A stretch of DNA of 19,595 nucleotides from assembly GCA_934636105.1 (NCBI GenBank), contig CAKTZR010000028.1, positions 1 to 19,595 of the forward strand. The letters are read 5' to 3'. The position numbers and the translations under genes are program-made. The DNA comes from an uncultured Clostridia bacterium. GTDB lineage: Bacteria; Bacillota; Clostridia; Christensenellales; Aristaeellaceae. The notes under the pieces are model-generated. The model ran no database searches, was not told where the DNA came from, and was given only the letters and a program-made list of their open reading frames with translations. Positions 6,974 to 12,590 of the stretch are shown one piece after another (position 1 is the first letter of the stretch; every line of letters starts with the position of its first letter).

Positions 6974-7666
6974 TTATTCTGAACGGATTGTTTGCAGTAT
7001 ATTTTCGCAATCCTGATTATCTTTTTTTAGCTTTAGAATATAGTTATTTAGATATTCTTGACTTTTTTGTGAATCTAGAGTTGCTTGTGTTGCATCGGCA
7101 TATATTTTTTTGAAAAAATCGGGATGATAAGGTTTTCTCCTTTTTATATATAAATCAATTACTTTTTTCATATATAATTCATGCTCAAGACTATAAACAA
7201 TCATATCATTAAAAGCGGGGTCTTGTTTCATTAGATTACATAGATCTTTGTTCTGAATTTGAAAACGATCAAGTTGATTTGAGGCATCATGAGAGTTTAA
7301 TATTCTGTTTAGCGTTTCAGCATTACTATGCTTCTTTTGAAATGGAATATAGACGCCTTCACATTCAGAAGGACGATTTATTGCACGGATAATGCCAGAA
7401 CACAGAATAAGCGTACTGCAAGCAAAATATAGCTGATAGGATTCTGGAAGAGGATGATTTGTTAAAATGCTAATAATTGAGCCAACAGATATAAAAAATG
7501 GGAAAAAACAGAACATAAGTTCGTCTTTTTTAAGGGTGATTACAAAAGTGGCGATGGAATAGAAGATAAGAAGAGAGTGGAATAGCTCCAAATAAGAAGG
7601 GTAACAGTAAGACAAAATAAGAATAAGTGGAAATGAGAACATCCAGACAGCAGCAAGAAACAGCAT
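6974..7666 (-). CDS. Four-helix membrane protein with cytoplasmic domain, unknown function
   Basis: A 230-residue protein with four probable transmembrane helices in the first ~120 residues. A ~110-residue hydrophilic, Lys/Asp-rich and probably helical C-terminal domain follows. The frame is open further upstream into the repressor gene. ATG 7666 is the right start because AGGAG lies 10 bases before it and it begins 22 bases after the repressor stop. It is therefore probably co-transcribed with the repressor and expressed in the prophage state, as expected for immunity or superinfection-exclusion genes. AT-rich like its neighbour. A ~150-base gap with a more GC-rich patch (6900-6975) separates it from the secreted-protein gene. 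No family recognised. Confidence 0.7.
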   Translation of the reverse strand: MLFLAAVWMFSFPLILILSYCYPSYLELFHSLLIFYSIATFVITLKKDELMFCFFPFFISVGSIISILTNHPLPESYQLYFACSTLILCSGIIRAINRPSECEGVYIPFQKKHSNAETLNRILNSHDASNQLDRFQIQNKDLCNLMKQDPAFNDMIVYSLEHELYMKKVIDLYIKRRKPYHPDFFKKIYADATQATLDSQKSQEYLNNYILKLKKDNQDCENILQTIRSE

Positions 7667-7688
7667 GGGAAGGATTCTCCTTTCTAAT

Positions 7689-8315
7689 CTAGAATTTTCC
7701 GCGCAATTCAACGACTTTTCCGTAAATTTTGACAGGCAGATCGGCAATTTCTTTGTTAGAGTAGAAATGCGGTTCATAAACACTGGAATTAAAAGCGACG
7801 AGCATAATGCCTCCGTCAACACGCTTGACCTTTTTTAGAGTGGCTTCATCGCCGTTGACAAAAACGACGGCCAGTTCACCGCTTTCAATCGTATCTTGCC
7901 TTCGAATGATGACGACATCGCCTGCGCAAATGCGGGGTTCCATGCTGTTCCCTTTAACGCGTAAACCTACGTAATCGCCGCGTGCAGCCATTGCAGCGGG
8001 AATTTCTTCCCAGTCGATGATATCTTCAAGGGCTTGGGTAGGGATGCCCGCGATAACCTGACCTACAACTGGAATTTGAACATAAGAATGAGCGGCTTCT
8101 GTGTCCCAACCCATAACAGAAGCCATAGGAAGATTAAGCGCTTTTGCAATCAGTTCGACACGATCAAGCGGGAATTTCTTGGTTTCACCTGTCAAATACC
8201 GCTGCAAGGCAGAGCGGGAAATGCCGGTAAGGTTAGAAAGATCGGTATAAGAAAATTGAGAATTTTCGCTCAGCTCAAGAAATCGAGCTAAGAGTTTTTC
8301 GGAAATTTCGCTCAA
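7689..8315 (-). CDS. CI/LexA-type phage repressor (XRE helix-turn-helix plus S24 peptidase)
   Basis: A 208-residue lysogeny repressor. Residues ~20-65 form an XRE helix-turn-helix (YTDLSNLTGISRSALQRYL). Residues ~80-205 are a LexA-like S24 domain, with predicted self-cleavage between Ala89 and Gly90 (VIAG), Ser124 in GNSM and Lys161 in ATLKKVKR. Such repressors block lytic promoters until RecA filaments trigger self-cleavage, so the prophage should be SOS-inducible. TTG 8315 is chosen because GAGGAGG (complement of 8324-8330) lies 8 bases upstream; GTG 8324 overlaps that site. It diverges from the Cro-like gene and is followed by the membrane-protein gene. Confidence 0.93.
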   Translation of the reverse strand: MSEISEKLLARFLELSENSQFSYTDLSNLTGISRSALQRYLTGETKKFPLDRVELIAKALNLPMASVMGWDTEAAHSYVQIPVVGQVIAGIPTQALEDIIDWEEIPAAMAARGDYVGLRVKGNSMEPRICAGDVVIIRRQDTIESGELAVVFVNGDEATLKKVKRVDGGIMLVAFNSSVYEPHFYSNKEIADLPVKIYGKVVELRGKF

Positions 8316-8339
8316 GGGATACACCTCCTCTTTGCCCTT

Positions 8340-8368
8340 ATTGTACTATGAGCGTCCCAATTTTGCAA
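8340..8368 (-). promoter_or_regulatory. Repressor promoter with operator half-site
   Basis: On the minus strand, TTGCAA (8363-8368) and TACAAT (8340-8345) are 17 bases apart. A partial operator, TCCCAATTTTGCAA (8355-8368), lies over the spacer and -35 box. Only one half matches the operator consensus, which would suit weaker autoregulation. Confidence 0.75.
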
Positions 8369-8396
8369 TATAAAAGATAAAAAATAAAATAAAATA

Positions 8397-8410
8397 TCCC
8401 GAAAGTGGTT
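8397..8410. promoter_or_regulatory. Repressor operator, imperfect copy over the lytic -35 box
   Basis: TCCCGAAAGTGGTT matches the 14-bp operator TCCCGAAAATGGGA at 11 of 14 positions. Its last two bases are the first two of the -35 hexamer at 8409. Confidence 0.6.
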
Positions 8411-8437
8411 GACGAATCCATTGAGTTGTGTTATAGT
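8409..8437 (+). promoter_or_regulatory. Lytic (PR-like) promoter of the Cro-like gene
   Basis: TTGACG (8409-8414), 17-base spacer, TATAGT (8432-8437), with initiation near 8444. It is bracketed by operators at 8397 and 8445, so a repressor dimer at either would block polymerase. Confidence 0.8.
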
Positions 8438-8444
8438 CGTGTCG

Positions 8445-8458
8445 TCCCGAAAATGGGA
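8445..8458. promoter_or_regulatory. Repressor operator, perfect palindrome at the lytic start site
   Basis: TCCCGAAAATGGGA, with TCCC and GGGA arms around a six-base A/T-rich centre. It covers the predicted transcription start of the PR-like promoter. Confidence 0.75.
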
Positions 8459-8475
8459 TGAAAGGAGGACGTGAT

Positions 8476-8682
8476 GTGATTAACACGAATCGGTTGAAAG
8501 CGGCGATTGTCGGAGCGGGTATGTCGCAGATTCAACTGGCAAAAGCCATAGGAATGAACAAGAATACTTTGTCTGCAAAGATAAATGGGAAAGCTACCTT
8601 CAATGTGGATGAAGTCATGGAGATTTGCAAGACGTTGAGGATTCAGTCCGATCAAGAAAAGTGCCTTATTTTTTTAAACTAA
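8476..8682 (+). CDS. Cro-like XRE DNA-binding protein
   Basis: A 68-residue protein that is almost entirely one helix-turn-helix domain: SQIQLAKAIGMNKNTLSAKING is the recognition unit, followed by FNVDEVMEICKTL. It is the first gene on the lytic side of the switch and is divergent from the repressor, the usual place for Cro. GTG 8476 is the start, with AAAGGAGG at 8461-8468. An in-frame ATG at 8458 precedes that site and overlaps the operator. It probably competes for the same operators to commit the phage to lytic growth; this role is inferred from position. Confidence 0.85.
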   Translation: MINTNRLKAAIVGAGMSQIQLAKAIGMNKNTLSAKINGKATFNVDEVMEICKTLRIQSDQEKCLIFLN

Positions 8683-8685
8683 TCA

Positions 8686-8699
8686 TCCCAAAAATGGGA
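8686..8699. promoter_or_regulatory. Third operator copy, downstream of the Cro-like gene
   Basis: TCCCAAAAATGGGA differs from the 8445 copy by one base and keeps both perfect TCCC/GGGA arms. It lies 4 bases after the Cro-like stop codon, about 250 bases from the lytic promoter. It could act in looping or as a roadblock. Confidence 0.65.
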
Positions 8700-8711
8700 C
8701 GGGAGAGCAAA

Positions 8712-8858
8712 ATGGATCTCATAAAAACGAAAGTCGCCGGAAGCTGGACACCCCGACGGCTGAAAAATCAAGAAATACAAATGGAAACGAATTGTTTGCC
8801 CAAATCTGTAAGAGAGGCAATGCCCTTTTCAATATTTGTTCCAGAGAGGTTTGGATAG
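8712..8858 (+). CDS. Doubtful small open frame, possibly truncated early gene
   Basis: A 48-residue frame starting MDLIKTKVAGSWTPRRLKN with GGGAGAG just upstream. Its last 30 codons lie antisense to the 3' end of the Abi-alpha gene. It may be a phage early gene truncated when that accessory gene arrived, or simply chance. No family recognised. Confidence 0.25.
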   Translation: MDLIKTKVAGSWTPRRLKNQEIQMETNCLPKSVREAMPFSIFVPERFG

Positions 8859-9571
8859 CTTTCTGGAGAGGAAGAGACTACATAACCAAGTTGTTTGAAA
8901 AAAGGAGCAGAAGAAAGTACGCTATAACGAGTTTCATCAACATAATGAGAACTGTAATTGAGATCAATAAGTCCGATAGCTTTTAGATAATCTAGTGATC
9001 GACTTTCGCGTTCTAGCTCTGAACCGTCTATTGAACACGATATAACATTTCGGTATGCAATTACAGTTCCTTTATTTGTCATGGTGTATTGATAGTTGAC
9101 GATGGGAAGACTATCCGCCCTTTTAAATTTAGATAGAATTTGAGCATCAGCACAAGTCATTTGACGAATGATTCCGGAAAAAGATGGATGGACGTTTGAA
9201 ACTGTATCGGAGTTTAACGAAGAAGCGATGAGATTTTCAAACATGCTTCGGAGTTCATCTTTATCTACGCAGAAACGAGAATCGTAGAGTGCACCACCGA
9301 CAATTTGAGTATCTGGCATAACGCGCTTATCTTCAGGGATGGTTTCAATTCGTTTTTCAAGATTGTTTTTGAAGTCTTCAAGAGCCTTTGCTTGAATTAT
9401 GCGTTTCTTCTCTGCAAAGGTACTGATAGAACCAAAAACAAGATACCAAAGGTCAGCGAGCGTTGTACCCGCAGATTTGGCTAGAGGGGTAGTGAGATTT
9501 TCGATGGTCTTATCAACACAATCAGGAACCTTGACTTCTACACCGACAACTTTGTTTTCTTCGGAATCCAT
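8768..9571 (-). CDS. Abi-alpha (DUF4393) abortive-infection family protein
   Basis: A 267-residue protein matching the Abi_alpha/DUF4393 family. It shows TLADLWYLVFGSISTFAEKKRI (about residues 36-57), PDTQIVGGALYDSRFCVDKDELRSMFENLIASSLN (~85-120) and VHPSFSGIIRQMTCADAQIL. The family takes its name from abortive-infection phage defence; the mechanism is not established. ATG 9571 has AAAGGTG just upstream on the minus strand. The gene is AT-rich and opposed to its lytic-side neighbours, typical of an accessory gene that a prophage expresses to protect its host from other phages. It interrupts the plus-strand early transcript from the PR-like promoter. Confidence 0.85.
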   Translation of the reverse strand: MDSEENKVVGVEVKVPDCVDKTIENLTTPLAKSAGTTLADLWYLVFGSISTFAEKKRIIQAKALEDFKNNLEKRIETIPEDKRVMPDTQIVGGALYDSRFCVDKDELRSMFENLIASSLNSDTVSNVHPSFSGIIRQMTCADAQILSKFKRADSLPIVNYQYTMTNKGTVIAYRNVISCSIDGSELERESRSLDYLKAIGLIDLNYSSHYVDETRYSVLSSAPFFKQLGYVVSSSPESYPNLSGTNIEKGIASLTDLGKQFVSICIS

Positions 9572-9602
9572 ACAATCACCTTTCTAAAATGGAGTTGATG
9601 CA

Positions 9603-9767
9603 ATGAGAAATCTATTGAACAAGACGAAAGAGCAAGTTGAGTTATTTGTACTGATGCAGAAACTATTCTACATCAAAGTATCACTTTGCTTCTGGACTGC
9701 GGTTGAAAAGTGGAGCAAGAAGCAACTTGAAGCGGAGTGGTACAAAGAATTTATAGATGATAAATAA
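9603..9767 (+). CDS. Small phage protein of unknown function (54 aa)
   Basis: A short frame starting MRNLLNKTKEQVELF and ending EWYKEFIDDK, Lys/Glu-rich with amphipathic helical character. ATG 9603 follows GGAG at 9591-9594 by 8 bases. It begins 31 bases from the divergent Abi-alpha start and precedes the XRE gene by 31 bases. It is short enough that chance cannot be excluded; the ribosome site and codon pattern argue for a real gene. Confidence 0.5.
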   Translation: MRNLLNKTKEQVELFVLMQKLFYIKVSLCFWTAVEKWSKKQLEAEWYKEFIDDK

Positions 9768-9798
9768 ATTATACCATGTATTGCGGTGAATTGCAACG

Positions 9799-10059
9799 AT
9801 GAAACAAGATATAGTGTTTTCAAAGGAAATGTGGCTTCGCCTCGGCGCGCTGATGCGTCGGGAACGCGAGGCCAGCGGCCTATCGGTTCGCCGGATTCAG
9901 AGCATCAGCGGCGTACATTATCGCACGATGTATGCGTATGAGCGTGGCGAGCATGAGGGCGGGATCACCTTGAACAAGTATATGGCCATTTGTGCGGCTA
10001 TCGGCGCCGATCCGGCCGAGCTGCTCGAAGAAGCCATGAAGGAGGAACACAACCCATGA
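9799..10059 (+). CDS. XRE-family helix-turn-helix regulator
   Basis: An 86-residue protein with a helix-turn-helix at residues ~25-55 (LSVRRIQSISGVHYRTMYAYERG) and a C-terminal helix typical of XRE domains (NKYMAICAAIGADPAELLEEA). It is a second DNA-binding protein of the early region, separate from the repressor/Cro pair. Its end overlaps the next gene by 4 bases (ATGA). The ribosome site before ATG 9799 is weak. Its targets are not evident. Confidence 0.8.
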   Translation: MKQDIVFSKEMWLRLGALMRREREASGLSVRRIQSISGVHYRTMYAYERGEHEGGITLNKYMAICAAIGADPAELLEEAMKEEHNP

Positions 10060-10415
10060 AGCGCAACGAAAAGATGACCGCGCCGCGGCTGCTGGAGGCG
10101 GTCTACAAGCGGCCGGGCAAGCCGCCGCGGGTGAAGATGATCGTCGGCACGCGGGAGGCCATCGAAAGCATGGTCGGCGGGCCGTTTGAGCTGACGGCGC
10201 TGACGCTGGAGGAGGACGGACGCGAGAACGTGGCCGCCTACAACATGGAGGCGTGGCGATCCGGCGCGCCGGAGAACATGTACGGGATTCGCGGCCCGTT
10301 CCTCGTGCTGGGGCGGGACGGCGAGATGCTTTGCGACGTGATCGACCCGCGCGCGGTATGTAAGATGCTCGGCGGCCGGAAGGCCGAAGCATACGGACAA
10401 CCCGGCGGCGCATGA
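10056..10415 (+). CDS. DUF3846-like phage protein
   Basis: A 119-residue protein with the pattern of DUF3846: a PGKPPRVKMI start, TREAIESMVGG, a middle with ENVAAYNMEA, then a late IRGPFLVLGRDGE strand pair. These proteins are common in Firmicutes phages and mobile elements; their function is unknown. The start overlaps the preceding stop (ATGA), with AAGGAGG upstream inside the XRE gene, so translation is coupled. Family call by pattern only. Confidence 0.6.
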   Translation: MKRNEKMTAPRLLEAVYKRPGKPPRVKMIVGTREAIESMVGGPFELTALTLEEDGRENVAAYNMEAWRSGAPENMYGIRGPFLVLGRDGEMLCDVIDPRAVCKMLGGRKAEAYGQPGGA

Positions 10416-10438
10416 AATGAACGAAGGAGGCGAGCCAA

Positions 10439-10672
10439 ATGGACTGGGAAAACGACGAGAATTTCTATGAAATGCCGCGCAAGCCGGGCTGCGCGCGGGT
10501 GTTCATGCACAAGGATTTCCTCAAGCCGGAAGTTCGGGCGGAGATTGAGCGGAACGCGAGTATCGTCGCCGAGGAGATCGGCCGGAAGAACGGTTTCCGC
10601 CTGATGACCGAAGAAGAACGGGCGGAAATGCGGACAAAAGAAAAAGCCCCTCACACGGTTGCAGCCATGTGA
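10439..10672 (+). CDS. Small hypothetical phage protein (77 aa)
   Basis: A highly charged 77-residue protein (MDWENDENFYEMPRKPGC start, then EVRAEIERNASIVAEEIGRKNGFRLM), probably helical, with no recognised domain. ATG 10439 follows GAAGGAGG. The last codons and the stop lie inside a strong minus-strand terminator hairpin, so the C-terminal sequence may be shaped by that element. Confidence 0.65.
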   Translation: MDWENDENFYEMPRKPGCARVFMHKDFLKPEVRAEIERNASIVAEEIGRKNGFRLMTEEERAEMRTKEKAPHTVAAM

Positions 10673-10676
10673 AGGG
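10636..10676 (-). terminator. Intrinsic terminator oriented against the early operon
   Basis: Read on the minus strand, a 12-bp stem (10676-10665 with 10658-10647, two G-T wobbles) with a 6-base loop is followed by CTTTTTCTTTT. On the plus strand the same stem has two C-A mismatches and no T-run. It would stop antisense transcription into the 10439-10672 gene. Confidence 0.65.
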
Positions 10677-10725
10677 ACAAGGAAAAGTGACAATCTGATT
10701 ATAGCAGAGGAAAGGACAAAAGACA

Positions 10726-10935
10726 ATGGATGCGCTCGAAATTTTTCTGATTCTGATTTTCGGTGTGCCGATCATCAGCCTGCTGGTGTTTGGGTTGATC
10801 GCCGCCGACGTGATGCAGCGGCAGGAGGAGCAGGGCAGAACGCAGGTAGCTGTTCGCCGGAATCGCGCCTTGACGCGGGAACACCTCGCGCGGCTCAGGA
10901 AGAACGGCATGCGGGCGCGTCTGGTTCGGGTGTAA
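10726..10935 (+). CDS. Small single-pass membrane protein (69 aa)
   Basis: Residues ~3-27 (LEIFLILIFGVPIISLLVFG..) form one strong membrane helix. A basic, Arg-rich cytoplasmic tail follows (VAVRRNRALTREHLARLRKNG). ATG 10726 is preceded by AGGAAAGG. It is followed after 3 bases by the zinc-ribbon gene. Small phage membrane proteins of this type have varied roles; none is evident here. Confidence 0.6.
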   Translation: MDALEIFLILIFGVPIISLLVFGLIAADVMQRQEEQGRTQVAVRRNRALTREHLARLRKNGMRARLVRV

Positions 10936-10938
10936 GCG

Positions 10939-11103
10939 ATGAAGAACGGCGGAAGATACAGGCGGTGCGCCGTCTGCAAAGCAATGTGGAATGTGAGCGC
11001 GGTGGGCGTATCGCCGAGGCGGTATGTCTGCCCGCGCTGCGAGAAGAAAAAGGAGCAAAAGACGCATGAAGGTTTGGAAGCAAGACGAGTTCGACATGGC
11101 TAA
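10939..11103 (+). CDS. Small zinc-ribbon protein (54 aa)
   Basis: It carries CxxC at residues 10-13 (CAVC) and 31-34 (CPRC), with basic residues around them: a minimal zinc ribbon of the type that binds nucleic acid or proteins. ATG 10939 begins 3 bases after the previous stop, so it is probably translationally coupled. Its end overlaps the following gene by 38 bases in another frame. The paired CxxC spacing supports a real gene despite its size. Confidence 0.6.
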   Translation: MKNGGRYRRCAVCKAMWNVSAVGVSPRRYVCPRCEKKKEQKTHEGLEARRVRHG

Positions 11104-11692
11104 AACCGGGACGGACGGGCAATACCGCCTTGGACGAGGCGACTTCCGGCAGGTGGACATGCGCGGATATACGCGGCTGATCCTCGGCGCGGGCAGCCTG
11201 CTGGGCGCGGCCAACATCGGGGCGAACAGCGAGATCGGCGCGCACTGCGACTTTGACGCGGGCGCGGTGATCGGGCACGGAAGCATCATCGGGGCGCGGT
11301 GCCACTTCGGGAAGGGCGCGTGGATTAAGTCGGGCTGCGTCGTCGGGCACGGCGTATGCTTCGGCGAAGGCGCGGTGATCGAGCGGGGTGTGGAGCTGGA
11401 GGGCGGCGTGGAGCTTCCGTCACGGTGTGAGCTGTTCGGCGTGAGGAATGCGGACGGGCGCACGATGGTGACCATTTCGCCGGTCGTCGGCGGGACGCTG
11501 CACGCGTTTCGCGCGGATGGCCGAGTCTATGTCAGCCTGCCGGGGCAGATTCGACGGCTGGAGGAGTTTGCCGAGTACGCGGCGGATCAGGCGGCATATG
11601 CAGCGCTCACCGGGATGCGGCGGGACAAGGGCGAGGCCGACGAGCTGCTGGATGCGGCGAATTATATCGCGGCACGGTTTCGCGAGGGGTAA
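11066..11692 (+). CDS. Hexapeptide-repeat (left-handed beta-helix) phage protein
   Basis: A 208-residue protein. Residues ~39-122 are an almost continuous series of hexapeptide repeats ([LIV]-G-x4 style: LLGAANIGANSEIGAH, VIGHGSIIGARCHFG, VVGHGVCFGEGAVIERG), the signature of a left-handed parallel beta-helix. Such folds occur in trimeric acyltransferases and some structural proteins. The ~85-residue C-terminus includes a strand-rich part (TMVTISPVVGGTLHAF) and a helical tail. No acyltransferase catalytic His/Asn context was identifiable. ATG 11066 follows AAGGAG. It lies in the early gene set, not among the virion genes. Function unknown. Confidence 0.75.
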   Translation: MKVWKQDEFDMAKTGTDGQYRLGRGDFRQVDMRGYTRLILGAGSLLGAANIGANSEIGAHCDFDAGAVIGHGSIIGARCHFGKGAWIKSGCVVGHGVCFGEGAVIERGVELEGGVELPSRCELFGVRNADGRTMVTISPVVGGTLHAFRADGRVYVSLPGQIRRLEEFAEYAADQAAYAALTGMRRDKGEADELLDAANYIAARFREG

Positions 11693-11779
11693 ATCTTCCA
11701 TATATTGAGGTTTTGCAGGCCGCCGGATAGCCGACGGCCAACAAAGCCCCAAACGGGAAAAGATACGGAGGCGGATAAA

Positions 11780-12355
11780 ATGAAATTGGGCGCGATCAAA
11801 CGGTGCTGCATCGAGGAAAAGGAGTTTTATATTTATGAGAGCGACGGCGGCGAGCAATGGATCGGAACGCACACGGCGGCATGGCCGGTTGAAGGTGATC
11901 TGAAGCTGACGGAGGGCAGCATCGCGGCGATCTTCGACCTCAAACCGCAAAAGGCGGCGCAGATGGATATCATTGCCTTGCCGTTGGGTCAAGGATCACG
12001 CTTGTATGCAGCACCGGCGGCGGAATGGGACGCGCAGGAGCTCGGTATCGTGGAGTATTTGGGTGAGCGTTGCCTGCTGCTGACATGCCGCGGGCGGATG
12101 CTGGCCGTAGATATGGCGAAGGTCAAAGCAGCACGATGCGCCGAGGACTACCAATGTATGAAGATCGGCATCAATACGGACGGCGAGCCGCTGGTGCTCG
12201 TCAAGGATGGCATGCTGACAACGGCGGTGATCCTGCCGGAGAGCGAGGAAGCGGTTAATGCAATTCGGGCGATGATCGGGCGCATGGCGCAGAGCTGCGG
12301 ATTGCTGGCCGCCGACGAGGCGGGCAACGACGAGACGGACGATAAAGAAGAATAA
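11780..12355 (+). CDS. Hypothetical phage protein (191 aa)
   Basis: A soluble, acidic protein with alternating strands (EFYIYESDGGEQWIG, LGIVEYLGERCLLLTCRGRMLAVDMAKVKAA) and an acidic tail ending DETDDKEE. No recognised domain or catalytic motif. ATG 11780 follows GGAGG. The preceding 87-base gap holds only a short GC hairpin (about 11718-11743) without a T-run. The gene is followed by the repeat-rich gap before the replication gene. Confidence 0.6.
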   Translation: MKLGAIKRCCIEEKEFYIYESDGGEQWIGTHTAAWPVEGDLKLTEGSIAAIFDLKPQKAAQMDIIALPLGQGSRLYAAPAAEWDAQELGIVEYLGERCLLLTCRGRMLAVDMAKVKAARCAEDYQCMKIGINTDGEPLVLVKDGMLTTAVILPESEEAVNAIRAMIGRMAQSCGLLAADEAGNDETDDKEE

Positions 12356-12359
12356 CTAA

Positions 12360-12398
12360 AAGCAGCGGGCGACAAGCCCGCTGACCCGTCTTGTATGG
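12360..12398 (+). repeat. 39-bp direct repeat with internal palindrome, copy 1
   Basis: Identical base for base to 12506-12544. It contains CAGCGGGC-gacaa-GCCCGCTG, a perfect 8-bp stem with a 5-base loop, followed by the shared tail TGACCCGTCTTGTATGG (its TG belongs to the stem). Confidence 0.9.
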
Positions 12399-12405
12399 CG
12401 CTGGA

Positions 12406-12438
12406 GCCGTCCGCGCGCAGTGCGCGGAACAGGACGGC
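12406..12438 (+). repeat. Compound hairpin between the two 39-bp repeats
   Basis: The outer stem pairs GCCGTCC (12406-12412) with GGACGGC (12432-12438). The inner stem pairs GCGC (12413-12416) with GCGC (12422-12425), and bases 12426-12431 are left unpaired. There is no T-run, so it is not a terminator. Confidence 0.6.
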
Positions 12439-12505
12439 GGAACGCGGGAAACCACAAGGAGCGCTTGCGCGACTATGTGCGTTTCCGGGGCACACAGACA
12501 AACGG

Positions 12506-12544
12506 AAGCAGCGGGCGACAAGCCCGCTGACCCGTCTTGTATGG
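12506..12544 (+). repeat. 39-bp direct repeat with internal palindrome, copy 2
   Basis: Exact second copy, starting 146 bases after the first, in the same orientation. It ends 46 bases before the start codon of the HUH replication gene. Confidence 0.9.
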
Positions 12545-12590
12545 GTGTATGAACAACTCGACGAAAGCGATTCACAAAGGAGGCTGCGGC

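Noticed and set aside
9581..9594. TTTCTAAAATGGAG before the 9603 gene as another operator
   Set aside because: Neither TCCC nor GGGA arm is intact; resemblance is limited to the A-rich centre.
5606..9687. Shared 13-mer AAAGTATCACTTT at 5606-5618 and 9675-9687
   Set aside because: A match this short between two AT-rich stretches is expected by chance in a window of this size, and the flanks differ.
11718..11743. GC hairpin before the 11780 gene as terminator
   Set aside because: No T-run on either strand and one mismatch in the stem.
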